Shown piece by piece: positions 23,133 to 33,359 of a stretch of DNA of 64,000 nucleotides (the first letter of the stretch is position 1; each line of letters begins with the position of its first letter). The stretch is from NCBI RefSeq assembly GCF_943734655.1, contig NC_071355.1, forward strand, positions 137,468,951 through 137,532,950, written 5' to 3'. Both the position numbers and the translations under genes were made by a program. Below the pieces are notes generated by a model. That model was not told where the DNA came from. It saw nothing but the letters and a program-made list of their open reading frames with translations, and searched no databases. This DNA is from Sabethes cyaneus. Its lineage: Eukaryota; Arthropoda; Insecta; Diptera; Culicidae.

Positions 23133-23788
23133 CTAATCTAATCTAATCTAATCTCACACTAACGCAGCCAATTCTCGAAGGCATCCTGGAAAATGACGAT
23201 TACTTGAATCAATCATTTTTCTTGTCAACGGCCAGGCCAACTGCGCAGCATGTACCGCAGAGAGAATTCCAAGGAATCAAGTGGAACCAGAAAAAATATC
23301 TAATTCCATTTAACTCCTTGAAATCAAGGGGAAGGAAGAACGCGTGGACCTCCCGTACCAAACGCTTCCCGTATACATAGATAATGATTTATTTACAATC
23401 GCTGGGAGTATCTTTGCTAATAAAGGTTAAGTGATACTCCGGACCCTCAGGGATGAACTAATGGTATTTAGACCAGAAGCCAGGCTGCAATTGGCCAAGG
23501 ATATAGCGCCTTATTTCGCTCTCTGAAAATAGATTAGTTTGCCAAAAATATTAGTTTAAATCATATAATACTTGAAAATAAAGTCGTGTGGTTTAATGGT
23601 TGCCTAAAACTACATTTGTAAGGTTAGGAACTGAAAACCGCACGACCCCGCACCTCCTAGCTTGGCTACTCAATTATATAAATTGAAGTATTTCCAGGTA
23701 TGGCCACGTGGAGGCGCTAGGTAGGGGCTTGGGATGGCTAGAGCTATGTTGGGCGCTTCTTCCTAGTTGCCTTCCCCATTTCATACCC
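23133..23788 (-). mobile_element. 656-bp retroposon with (GATTA)n tail and 24-bp target duplication
   Basis: The 24-base word starting CAAATAGAAACTTCTCATGC and ending TTGT is present at 23109..23132 and exactly again at 23789..23812. Between the copies lies a foreign segment whose low-coordinate end is CTAATCTAATCTAATCTAAT, i.e. an (ATTAG)n tail on the minus strand. This is the hallmark of target-primed reverse transcription by a non-LTR element or a SINE mobilised by one. The interior has no long open frame, so it is either a SINE or the 5'-truncated 3' region of a non-LTR element. The perfect duplication implies a young insertion compared with the mariner around it. Confidence 0.8.
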
Positions 23789-23846
23789 CAAATAGAAACT
23801 TCTCATGCTTGTGTAAAAATATTCAGCTTATACAGTTGGGTGTCAG

Positions 23847-24038
23847 CAAAGATGGGTCGATCACTTGACTCAATTTTGATTCATTTCACAGCACCGTCTC
23901 AGCCAAGCAAAATTTGATAAAGTCGTGTATGGGACATGTTCTACAAATGTCCCATGCATAACTTTGTCAAATTTTACTCGACGGAGACGGTACTATGAAA
24001 TGAATCAAAATTGAATTCAAGTGATCGAACCATCCCTA
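23847..24038. mobile_element. hAT MITE, 192 bp, with 8-bp duplication GGTGTCAG
   Basis: GGTGTCAG is found immediately outside both ends (23839..23846 and 24039..24046). Ends are CAAAGATGGGTCGATCACTT and, on the other strand, TAGGGATGGTTCGATCACTT. The two halves pair over nearly the full length around GTTCTAC (ATGGGACAT / AATGTCCCAT at the centre), forming a long hairpin. An 8-bp duplication and the TAGGGATG-like start fit hAT. It lies inside the mariner 23077..25144. Confidence 0.85.
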
Positions 24039-24054
24039 GGTGTCAGATGTAAAC

Positions 24055-25054
24055 AAACAGTGTTGAGTAAACTGAAAGATGAAATTAAGAAAATAATCGT
24101 TCAGCAGTCGTCGTTTTATTGCGCGCCAGAGCAAGCGTAAAGGAAATAGTTCGGTCGGTAAAGGTTTCGGAAAGAACAGTATGCAATATAAAGGCTTAGG
24201 AAAGTGATAAGTTATCCTACACACCTAACCGAAAGGCATACCCGTTCCATTACCGCTGAACGGGACAGGGTCAAAAAGCGGAAAGAATGATTAAAAAGAA
24301 TCTAGTGAGGTCAATGAGGTTCATTGGTCGGGAAATCGGGTGCCTGGACTTCTCAATTCGGCGAGTAACGGCCAAAAACCTTATAAGTCGTATGCGCTAC
24401 GCAGAGGGCAATTTATGAATGCTACGATCAAATAACGGCGATTGGCTAAAAAAGCTAAAAAACTTTCTGAGTCGGTAGAAGTATCCTCATCATAATGATT
24501 CTGTCATCTTTTTCTCTGATAAAAAACTTTAATTAGGATCAAAAGGTGAATCGAAAGAATGACAGGTGGCTTGCAACAGATCGTAGTCAGGTTCTTATCG
24601 TCATGTCAACAAAGTTTCCGTCAAAGTTTTAGGCGTAGCCTCCAGCGAGGGGGATGTAATGCATCCGTATTTCTTTGAACAAGGATTAAAGTAATAGCCG
24701 ATGTATACCTGAAGGTTCTGAAGGATGTTGTTGTCCCGTGGATGAAGGGGGTTGGCTGTTGGCCGTCATTTCATCTTACTACAAGACGGAGCACCTGCTC
24801 ATAATCCCAACAAAACACAAACACGGCTTGCTGAAAATGTTCCGGAGATTTGAGAGAAGGAAATTTTACCCCCTAGTAGTCTCGATATCAATGCTTCGGA
24901 TTATTTTGTGTGGGACGTCATCGAGCGGGATACCAAAGCAAAGATCATCGAGGTAATGACGTCTATGGATCTAAAAATATTAGAACGTGCATGTGGCAGT
25001 TTCCAGAACTGTTTATCAATAGTCATTGAAAAGCAAAACGATTTTTCGGAATAG
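24055..25054 (+). pseudogene. mariner transposase pseudogene
   Basis: Frameshifted blocks in order include SVKVLGVASSEGDVMHPYFF and GLKVIADVYLKVLKDVVVPW (24620-24745), then a remnant of the QDGAPAH region (24780-24800), then PPSSLDINASDYFVWDVIER and MTSMDLKILERACGSF (24870-25010), ending in a TAG stop at 25052-25054. These match the central and C-terminal part of IS630-Tc1-mariner transposases whose third acidic residue lies in PPSSPDLNPLDY. Stops and frameshifts are frequent and the N-terminal helix-turn-helix region is barely legible, so it is inactive. Confidence 0.75.
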
Positions 25055-25280
25055 TACAAAACATTCCTCGCATATATGACTAACTGGTGTTAATTTTCTG
25101 TGTTTGTGTTCTGTGTGTCATTTACCGCAAAAATTCGTCACGCTTACAGGGGAAGCAACCATAAAAAAATTGCTTTATTAATAGTTTAATTGAGGTCTTA
25201 AGGCTAGCTACAAGTAGTTTTTGATTTGTATGAACTTGGTATTGTGCAATACCATGATAAACCAGAGATAATGATTACTA

Positions 25281-26209
25281 ACGGGTGACAACTAAAACTT
25301 TACAATTTTTTCGAGGCCTATATGCTCAACATCAAACGAACTCAGGGAGAAATGAGAGTGTCTATGTGTTAGCTCTTTCTCTCCTCTTTCTGTCAGTATT
25401 TTTTATTTGGTTCATGCTTGCCAACTTTTGCTAAAAATGGCGTCAAAACAAGAAGCATTCTGCGAGCGCGTTGTACACTTCTACGAACTTCCACAGAAAT
25501 CTCGGGAAAAAGTTTACGGTACAACCTTTAAAAAGAGAATATGTTGCGGCTTCGACTGTTTACCATATCCTAAGATGCCCAACAACTATTCGCAAGCAAG
25601 GACCACCAAAGACCGGCTAAAATTATGGACGGAAAAGGACATCGTTCTCTTTCTTGGTTCTTCAACAACAAGCCCTCTGGTTTGGCTGTCAATTAAAATA
25701 CATCAGACGAATGTTTGAAGAAAATGTTGATCCTGTTTCTACAAAAACATCATGTAGATGGACGATACGTGTTTTAGCCGGATAGAGCATCATCGCATTA
25801 TGCCAAAAAAATACAATCGTTCCTGAATACCAATTCGATCCCATTTTTACCCGAAGACCACGACTCGTAAAACCTGTCTCAGTGCGCCCGATCGAGGATT
25901 TCTTCGGGATTTTGAGTTGCTTGGTGTACAAAAACAACTGGAGCGCCACGAATTGCAAACAGTTGATTGGTAGAATCAAGAGATGCATTAGCAACGTTGA
26001 CCTGACGGCCGCACAACACTCCTTTTTTGACGTCAAACGAAAGCTTCGCCGAACAGCCCAATACAGTCCGTTTTTTTCAAATGTACACTAATTTTTTTTC
26101 AACAATGGATAATGTATCTTTCATTTCGGTTAATCATATCTTCTTCATGTATCTTTGTCTTTTTTTGACAGCTTGAGAAAAAAATTTCAAAATTTTAGTT
26201 GTCCCCCGT
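25281..26209 (+). mobile_element. mariner DD37E-like element, internally deleted, 929 bp
   Basis: Ends read ACGGGTGACAACTAAAACTT on the left and ACGGGGGACAACTAAAATTT inwards from the right. TA flanks both sides (25279-25280 and 26210-26211). It contains a broken transposase at 25437..26091. The related repeat at 54345 lacks it and serves as an empty site: TAATGATAAATACC there against TAATGATTAC-TA...TA-TGAC here. Confidence 0.85.
25437..26091 (+). pseudogene. DD37E-type mariner transposase pseudogene
   Basis: The ATG at 25437 opens MASKQEAFCERVVHFYE, a close match to the start of a mosquito mariner family transposase. The C-terminal frame (25882..26091) reads APIEDFFGILSCLVYKNNW-like residues, then QLIGRIKRCISNVDL and DVKRKLRRTAQYSP before a TAA at 26089-26091. 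The PIEDF motif carries the third catalytic acidic residue (E). Between 25550 and 25780 the helix-turn-helix remainder and the first catalytic D region are missing or frameshifted, so the product is about two thirds of normal length at most and non-functional. Confidence 0.8.
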
Positions 26210-26740
26210 TATGACAATAAACCCTTTACAAAATTCAATTAAAACCAAGCGGCTTTGGAATTGTTACTTGGGTTGTTACTTTTTTTTGCATACTTCTCAA
26301 GCAGAAACATCAAATCGGTTCACCACCACCCACCGCGTTATTCGAGGGACTGCTGTATACCAAAAACATTTGATTTTAGGCATTTTTACTTTAAGTTTAA
26401 ACGTGAAAACCAAATCTATTCTTGCTTTTAACATATACGTTATTATTTTCCATGCAAAAATCAACGAAAAACGACAAAAACGAAAGAAAAATGTTTCGGC
26501 CGATTTTCGGAAATTCCGTTGTTCGAATTTCCATTTCTGTTTCGTGCTAGAAGCATTAACTCAACTCGTACACTCATTTTTCGAGTTTTTCAGGCTGTAG
26601 AACCTACAGACAATTGATTTGATGAAAAAAATTAACTCATATGCTACAAATTATTTTATTGCCCCCCGATTTTTCAAGCCAATTTCCAAGCGGGGGGTGA
26701 CAAAAACTTTTAAAATTATTTGCAATGACCTTATATTTAT

Positions 26741-28730
26741 TTATTTATTGCTAGAAACTAGGAAAATAATTTGGGAACATGCACATAGTACGAAATGAAC
26801 ATATATATATTTTTTTCAGCCCAGCCCCCCAGGCGTGTGTGTGTGTGCCTCGTGGCTGATTTACTTTTAATTTGTATAGACGAATGATTTCACGTCAAAG
26901 TAATCTTCTCTTTTTCCAGTTATAAAAAAACAATATTGCGTAATTGTTGAATATATTTAGTATTCTTTTGTTTCATGTGACAGGGCCATCATCTACACCG
27001 CCGGTTAAACAGAGCAAAACAGAGCCTATGATTCTCTAACTACCATATTTTATGGATATGGGACAGATTGGGATTAAGCAATGGTGTTGCACCATTGGCT
27101 ATATACAATCCAGCCAAAGTTGGCACGTATCGAAAATTTCCGTCAACAGGTGATCTTTATTTCTCACTTAGTTGTCCTTGTACTCAACTGTTGCACGGTT
27201 CCATACAAAAAACTAGTTCTGCCGGGTATGAAGAAACCTGCCTAAATTGCTAACCATAAAACTGCACAGAATTTCGTCACATGCCGTTACCATATATAGG
27301 CAAGTAAAGCCCTTTGAAGCAGAAAGCTATTTTACCGGCAGAAAAGCAAGCGGAACGGAAGTGACACTAAAGCGAATCGCAAAAATGATGGCAGATATCC
27401 TTCTGAAACGTTAGCGAACTGTGAAATGCTTAAAAATTCGTTAACCACACACATATACTAGGACTAAGTCGGTTTATCGGGGTTAGCAGGAAAAAGTGGG
27501 GCTTGTTAGTTTTGATGCTCCCATGTAGAGATGACTAGGGCATGGAAGAATATTTTCGACATGCTGCTATTTTGAGCCTACTTGCTGCGTTTTTTGTTGT
27601 ACTTGTTCATTACCTCCGAGCAAATGTTATGGTGATGGCAGAGGATATGATGCTTGATTATTTCCATCTTGCAGATTGGACAAATCTACCGTTTTTTGTA
27701 AATTTGGTTATATCTCAACATTTCTCGCAGTGTTGGAAGACTCCAGACAAAAGCGAGATAAAATATAGTTCGATTTTGAAATTACCTAATTAATGCGTAC
27801 AAATTTTGTTTTGATAAAAATATTGCTAGATGATCTATGATGTCAATGTGATGCAAAACGATACCGTTTACAAATAAAATTAAACCATCTAGCGTGTACC
27901 TACTTTCATTGTTGGAGTATTTATAAGCAGCGTACTTTATGTGATGGAAGAATAAATTATGTCTGACATATTTTACGAATGGCATATGATAGAAATTGCT
28001 TTTATTTTGACTCTAATCTTTCTTCATATTGTGACCTTTTCTAGCTCGTGCCAAAAATCTACATGCAAATAAATAACTAAAATTGAGGTATAAAAGCACC
28101 TTATTAGCTAGATAGGACATATTACAAAAAGAAATTATAATATTCTTCCGTTGAAATATGATTAAAAAGAAAAACTAAAAAGTGATAAAATATTATTAAA
28201 TTAAACTATTAAACTAAACGCTAGCCTGGTAAAGACGATGGCACATTTTATTAAAACTAACACTATAGGAGTTATAACCCTTAACAATTATAGGAATTAT
28301 TGCCCAGACACTGTTACATCTGTTATACACTTATACAAGTCATATCCAACTATTTGCTATTTTACAACGCAACAAATCGAAGTATTTTCCAATTCTTCTC
28401 GCCTAAGGGTCTGCCTTTTCTTATATTCTGATCGTTTGATCACACACTGTTTTTACAACTCAATGAACTGCAATTTTGTCTGTATTGGCGAGAAGTTTCA
28501 TTTTACTCCACCAACGGAGAATATCTTGAACCTTTGCACTAGTTAAACGCAATTTTAACCACTTGCCGCGAACATGTTTTGTGAAAAAATTAAGTACATC
28601 TGTGGCACAATTATTAACGCGTGACATTTTTTTGTTTATAGGAAACGAGACCACTGCGACCGGCATTTAGATCTATTGTGGTATGCTCCATCCTTAATTT
28701 ATATGTGCACTGTTTGACATACCACCTGTA
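26741..28730. other. noncoding stretch
   Basis: No gene or terminal-repeat element recognised. It contains a short (GT)n run at 26835-26848. Open frames of 61-102 codons (for example 27542, 28238) show no domain. Confidence 0.4.
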
Positions 28731-28734
28731 ATTC

Positions 28735-29025
28735 GAGTGGTTGTCAGTACTCAGTATACACAGTTATCCCAATTAGGCACAGCATTTCTTATGAAGTTAA
28801 TTACCTTATTGGGGCTTTCAGCCCAAATATCCAAAGGCTCCAATATTCCTATACCGAAGACTCTTAATCTGCGTTGCATTAACGCACCACACTCGCACAG
28901 TAGATATGCTGATGTTCCAGTTTACTATCCGCAGAAGCGGCATGTATCTTCACTGCGCATGCCCATCTTCGTGAGATAGTATTTACTCGGCCAGTATCCT
29001 GTAAGCAATCCTGTCATTATGCTTA
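28735..29025 (-). pseudogene. C-terminus of an RNase H-type non-LTR retrotransposon (I/LOA-like)
   Basis: The minus strand reads GLLTGYWPSKYYLTKMGM, EDTCRFCG, then a stop, SAYLLCECGALMQRRLRVFG, PLDIWAESPNKVINFIRNAV and PNWDNCVY before TGA. The pattern GLLTGH..L..HL..LG / D..CRFC / E...H.LC.C.AL...R...G is the known junction of the RNase H domain with the C-terminal cysteine-histidine motif in I- and LOA-like elements. Two in-frame stops replace the residues between CRFCG and TSAYL. The upstream RT is not in the window. Confidence 0.75.
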
Positions 29026-29115
29026 GTTTTTTTATTTAAGCTAAGCACCTCCAGGCTTTTCTTACCACTAGATATAATAAATTTGTTTGATTGTCGTAGT
29101 CCAAATGCGGCAACC

Positions 29116-29414
29116 ACTCAGATAACAAATAAGCATTAACATAAGTAGCAAATCAACCGCTTATTGGCATATCTGGCATTTTATACTGCACGTTGCTGCA
29201 TATTAGCTTTTTGACTGCATAGGTTTTGTAAATTAGTATCCAAAATTCTATTCAAATTCCTCGTATCAGTAATCAGCTGGAAAAAAGCATTGTCAGCACT
29301 ATAAGAAGGTAGCAGTAGAGTAGCCATATATTTTGACAAGTACCATATAAGGTAACTTAAATGCTTATTGGGTTGCATTTGAACAGCATTGGTGGTGCTG
29401 TTTTGGTTACCTAG
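29116..29414. mobile_element. MITE with GGTAACCAATAAGC-like termini, copy 1
   Basis: Closely related along its length to 52110..52407 (shared TATCTGGCATTTTATACTGC, AGCATTGTCAG, CTATAAGAAGGT). The ends form inverted repeats: CAGATAACAAATAAGCATTA on the left, CTAGGTAACCAAAACAGCAC inwards from the right. Boundaries are set from comparison with the second copy. No target duplication is clear. Confidence 0.65.
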
Positions 29415-31594
29415 CCAATTGTCTTTTATAGAATTGATTTTCCACTTTTTCTATTTTCAGGGCACTTGATGGAACCCTACAGAATGGTTCTGGACCAGTA
29501 AAGTTAGTCGGTGACTGGAACCCAGTACAAATTTATTTGGTTCATTTCAGCTAACTGTCCAAAAGAACGGACACATTCCCATACTAATTTGGAACGACAT
29601 GTGAGTGAACTTAGAGCTTAGTGCTGGCTTTCTGAGAAAATGCTGATATTTGCATACCTATATTTTCTATGCAGAAAGATGCATGAGAATTCCTAAAACG
29701 CATATATTTCCGCTTAGAACAACATCGACCAGTGTATCATAGCTCTTGATCTAGGTATTTCTGGTCCACTTAGGGGACATGTGTGTAATGTGGCACAGGT
29801 GGGAATACACCCCAGCTCGTTCATTCCCAATCATGCACAAATTAAAATGCAAAACTAATGAGAAACCTTAAAATTCGATGAAAACAGCCTGCTAAGCAAG
29901 TTTGACAGTTATCACTGGCTGTCAACCCAAAAGAAAATTAAATTTGTTTTTTAACAGCTTCCGATGTAATTTTTTGCGTCGTTTCCGTAAGTTTATTTGT
30001 GGTTGAAATCTATAAATATCCTGTTGTTGCAATTCGATTGCGTAAAGTGAAGCTCTAAAACATTATCTCAGGCGAGAAACCGGGGAGAAATGCTGAGTTT
30101 GCTTAATTATTTAATATTTTTCCCGCCGTGTCGTATGCGGCCAATATGCACCATTGCAGATGAGACTTTAAATACAGATAAATAGATATAAGTGAAAGTC
30201 TATTGCCACTATTAGCCTCAGTTAGTATTGTAGAGTAAAAGTACTAGGAATAATTAATCAACCACATCTAAATTCCAGGTAAATTGCAGATTACTTAACA
30301 AATCGGGGCAATATGCCCTACTTGCAGTATAATATGCCCCATGCAGAAAAGAAAAGCTATCTCAGAAGACCGACAAGAGGTTTAATTTATATGAAAATAC
30401 AATATTTTGACAATATCTAAGAAAGTTTAACTTTTTAAAAAATAGAGTAGGCATATCAATGGCACAAATACTTGAAACACAACGTGGAGCGTGGAGCTGG
30501 GGCATATTGCCCGCATAGACAAGAAACTCAAATTTTAGAAGTTTTTAAATAATTCGTAGTATTTTTATTTTACAATATTAAAGAAAGTAAACAGTTGCAA
30601 TTGATTTTCAACTCAAAAATTAACATATATTCGAAGTTATAACGTTAATCTTGGGAAGTCTTTTTGAAATATATCCATTTATTCTTAAAAGGGGCACATT
30701 ATACTACATTACTACATTACCAATTACTGAGCCTGGACTTACTGAAGGGCCACCATGTTCTCAGGTTGAGCGTTCGGGCATAATAATTTAAATGAAAAAT
30801 TACATATAGATGAACTATTCCAAATAAAAAAATTGGGATTCCACCGTTACTGGAACATTTTCCACTATTACAGGAACATTTTCATTATTATTGGAGCAAG
30901 ACGTGCTTCTAATTTTTCTAGTTTTTTCTTATATTTTTTATTAAAATGCAAAAATTTTTGGGCAAATAAGAAAATAAATAGTTTTATTTACAAAAGATTG
31001 CTATACGCGAAATAAAAAGTATTTTTTACGTTTATTTACCACACCCACCATTACTGGTACGTCAAACCTACTATGATAAAATTATTCAAAATCCCTTATG
31101 TTTTCATTAAGAAGAAATGAGTTGTTAGCAGGCATTCAATTTATTCTTTCAAATGTGTGATATTCAGTGAGTTTCGCCTACAGTTTGATTTCGAATTTGG
31201 CATGGTTCGATTTTGGCATTTTGGCAACACAACATATTTCATTTCCCAAAATATGCTTAAATATGCGGTCGGTCCTAAAATATGGGGGGGGGGGGGGGCT
31301 TCCAAAATTCGAAAAATTAATGACTGCCAATTTTTTCTTTAAACGCCACATTCGATTTTGTAGCGACCCACCTTGCGAGGCCAAGTAACATTCTACATCA
31401 ATCCCCACGACTTTTACATTTCTACAGCAATGTGCATTACGGCAGTAACTGAGTTTATATGAACATTAATATTTTCATTAATCGGGAAAATAGTCCAAAC
31501 TGTCACTTAATAGGCCGGAAATAGGTCTCCTGCCCTTCCATTGCAGGGCAGGATAAACGAACAACGCATAGAAAAAATATATAACATCGCTTAC
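29415..31594. other. noncoding intron sequence
   Basis: No further exon or transposase recognised. GGGGCATATTGCCC-like words at 30304, 30340 and 30498 suggest a decayed member of the GGGGCA-type element class. A run of 15 G lies at 31284-31298. The open frames over it (31157-31408) are low-complexity artefacts. Confidence 0.45.
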
Positions 31595-31729
31595 CACAAC
31601 TAGGTTCCACATTTTCGCTGCTTCGGCAACTGTCGTACATACAGTACTGCAACCTGCTAGAAGCATCAGCTTCTGGGGAGCATTGTACAGGAGATTGTAC
31701 ATAACGCTGGCTCCAAGACCGGGCTCACA
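31595..31729 (-). CDS. GABA-B-R1: GABA-B receptor subunit 1, internal exon (first of three seen)
   Basis: The exon encodes 45 residues of the extracellular Venus-flytrap domain of the metabotropic GABA-B receptor subunit 1, a class C G-protein-coupled receptor that binds GABA at the neuronal plasma membrane. It begins CEPGLGASVMYNLLYN and continues through LMLLAGCSTVCTTVAEAAKM to WNLVV, which matches the subunit 1 family as I remember it, including the GCS serine region implicated in ligand binding in mammals. A pyrimidine-rich tract plus TAG precedes the exon and GTAAGC follows it. Both boundaries are phase 0. It joins in frame to the exon at 19730..19900 across an 11.7-kb intron. No upstream exon was recognised to the right, so the N-terminal exons are missed or lie outside the window. 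Confidence 0.93.
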
Positions 31730-33129
31730 CTAGAAAAGAAAACAAGGAAAAGAGAAAACAGAATGGTGCTGGTTAGTAAGATTTGCACTCAGGTGCGGTC
31801 AGGCTCTGTTTGCCTTTGCCGTTGGTTGGATCTAAAATTGAATGATAGGTGCTTGTTTCGTTTTTACCTACTGCGTTAAGGACTAATTTCAACCCCCAGA
31901 AAGCATGCTGTATCGCAGGTTTAGGGGGACAGCAGGACAGTTAGCAGAGCGAAATTTTACGGTTATGTGAACCTTTTTGCGCTAAGATTCATTTGTGCAA
32001 AGCAACAAGTCTTCCAAACTGGTTATGGCAACCGGAGTGGCATTAAATGTGTACTCATTGTATTTAATGCAAGCTTTCATGTTTGCCATTATCTTTTTGG
32101 TGGTGACCATTATATTTTGTGACAGTGCTTTTACAAACGATAGGATACGAAATATAGGGTAGTGAAAAATATATTTATATACTGGTTATTACAATATTTT
32201 TTCATTAAAGAAGTTTTTTTTTATTTTCCGGGTGTTGCCAAAGTCAAACTGCTGGCAAAGTGTAAAATATTATTTGTTCACATTTGATCCATGTGAAGAA
32301 TGATGTAATATTTTTGGCTGGCTTCTAATTATTCGGCACCCCCTGCTGTTTCATTTTTCAAACCTTTAAAACTAAGTTATCACCAGGAAACGGATGTGCA
32401 AGTAAAGCTCTAACTATTGGCGAGAAATTGTGATAGTTTCCCATTCAGAAGCAAAACGCTTTGTGTGCAGGAGTCCTGCAACAGGACAAACGCGGGACTG
32501 CTAGTGCACTCATTCCACTGACGTTAACCGTCTCCACTAGTTGGAATGCAAACACACGATAACCGGTTTGTTAGACCAGAGTCACACCTCAACATCAATT
32601 GGATGAAGTGTCAAATTAGATGACTTCATAATTCATGAGACCCAACAGCTCAATATTAATGAGCAGTAGGACGATTTCGAAGGAAATATAAACATTATTT
32701 TGGAAATCGTAAGCGTTCAACTTGTGCGTATGATTTTTTGGCAGATGTCCAGTTGCCCGCTGCGCAGAGGTAGCCCTACTTCAAGTAGCAGAAATATCTG
32801 GATGTCACGGTTTTTCAGACGGACGTTGTTTGACAGGGTGATATATTCTCAAATGCTTTACATGTGTTGAACATTTGTTTTCCAAATAAATTTTTACAGG
32901 TGTGTCAGACGTTAAACTTTTGAATTTTGAACCAAACATCCAACTAAGCAACTAAGCTTGCAAGAGTCCTAATTGACTGAGTTAATTTAAGAAATGTTGC
33001 ATATGGAATGATTTGATGCCAGGACTAGGGAAAAGCAACTAGAGTTGAGAGATCAAAGAAAACAAATAAACCTAGATAGAAGTGATTTTTGCCGAGGGTC
33101 TGTTTCCGTCAGCGGGTCGCGGCCTGCGT
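31730..33129. other. noncoding stretch
   Basis: Upstream intron of GABA-B-R1 as far as can be judged. No exon was recognised. 32615-32690 holds one diverged unit of the tandem repeat seen at 9018..9500. Confidence 0.4.
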
Positions 33130-33235
33130 CGTTCATTATGTGAACTCGCACATTATGCCTAACGTCAATTATGCTTGAAATATTTATGCCTAACGTTCGC
33201 ATGCCAAACGTCCGTATGTTTAATGGGGTTCACCC
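33130..33235. repeat. degenerate short tandem repeat (ATTATGCCTAACGTC-like)
   Basis: Words CATTATGCCTAACGTC, AATTATGCTTG, TTTATGCCTAACGTTC and CATGCCAAACGTCC follow one another. This is the same repeat type as 20030..20165. Confidence 0.6.
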
Positions 33236-33359
33236 TTTTTTCAGCAGACAATTAATAAAAGTTGCATAACGAGTCGCATAGTAATTGAAATAAATGTTCT
33301 AAAATACCATCTTGCAGCGCTTGTATGTACATGTTTAGGGCGATGTTTATTGCACGGTT

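Larger units (their letters stand above)
23077..25144 (+). mobile_element. mariner (IS630/DD37-type) element with two later insertions
   Basis: Termini are CAGGGTGCGTGACGAATTTT on the left and, read inwards from the right, AGCGTGACGAATTTTTGCGG. TA lies outside both (23075-23076 and 25145-25146). The element carries a degraded transposase at 24055..25054 and has been invaded by a retroposon (23133..23788, with a duplicated target) and by a hAT MITE (23847..24038). Without those insertions and duplications it would be about 1.19 kb, normal for a mariner. It is followed directly by a member of repeat family X. Confidence 0.8.
25147..26740 (+). repeat. repeat family X, copy split by a mariner
   Basis: 25147-25280 and 26210-26275 together match 54225-54415 (shared words include GGTATTG and GCAATACC, then ACAAAATTCAATTAAAACCA and CTTTGGAATTGTTACTTGGG with small changes). 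The continuation 26360-26735 matches 43395-43745 and, inverted, 35255-35515 (TTTAAACGTGAAAACCAAAT, TTCGTGCTAGAAG, AAATTAACTCATAT). The family has no recognised coding capacity. Its class is unknown. A (GT)n tract lies just beyond at 26835. Confidence 0.6.

Noticed and set aside
23133..23154. CTAATC run as a CRISPR or microsatellite locus
   Set aside because: It is a short uninterrupted simple repeat at the edge of a retroposon with a matching target duplication, so it is the retroposon tail.
31157..31408. Three overlapping frames around 31.2-31.4 kb as coding
   Set aside because: They depend on a run of 15 G and have no homology. They lie in the short stretch next to a real GABA-B-R1 exon but not in its frame.
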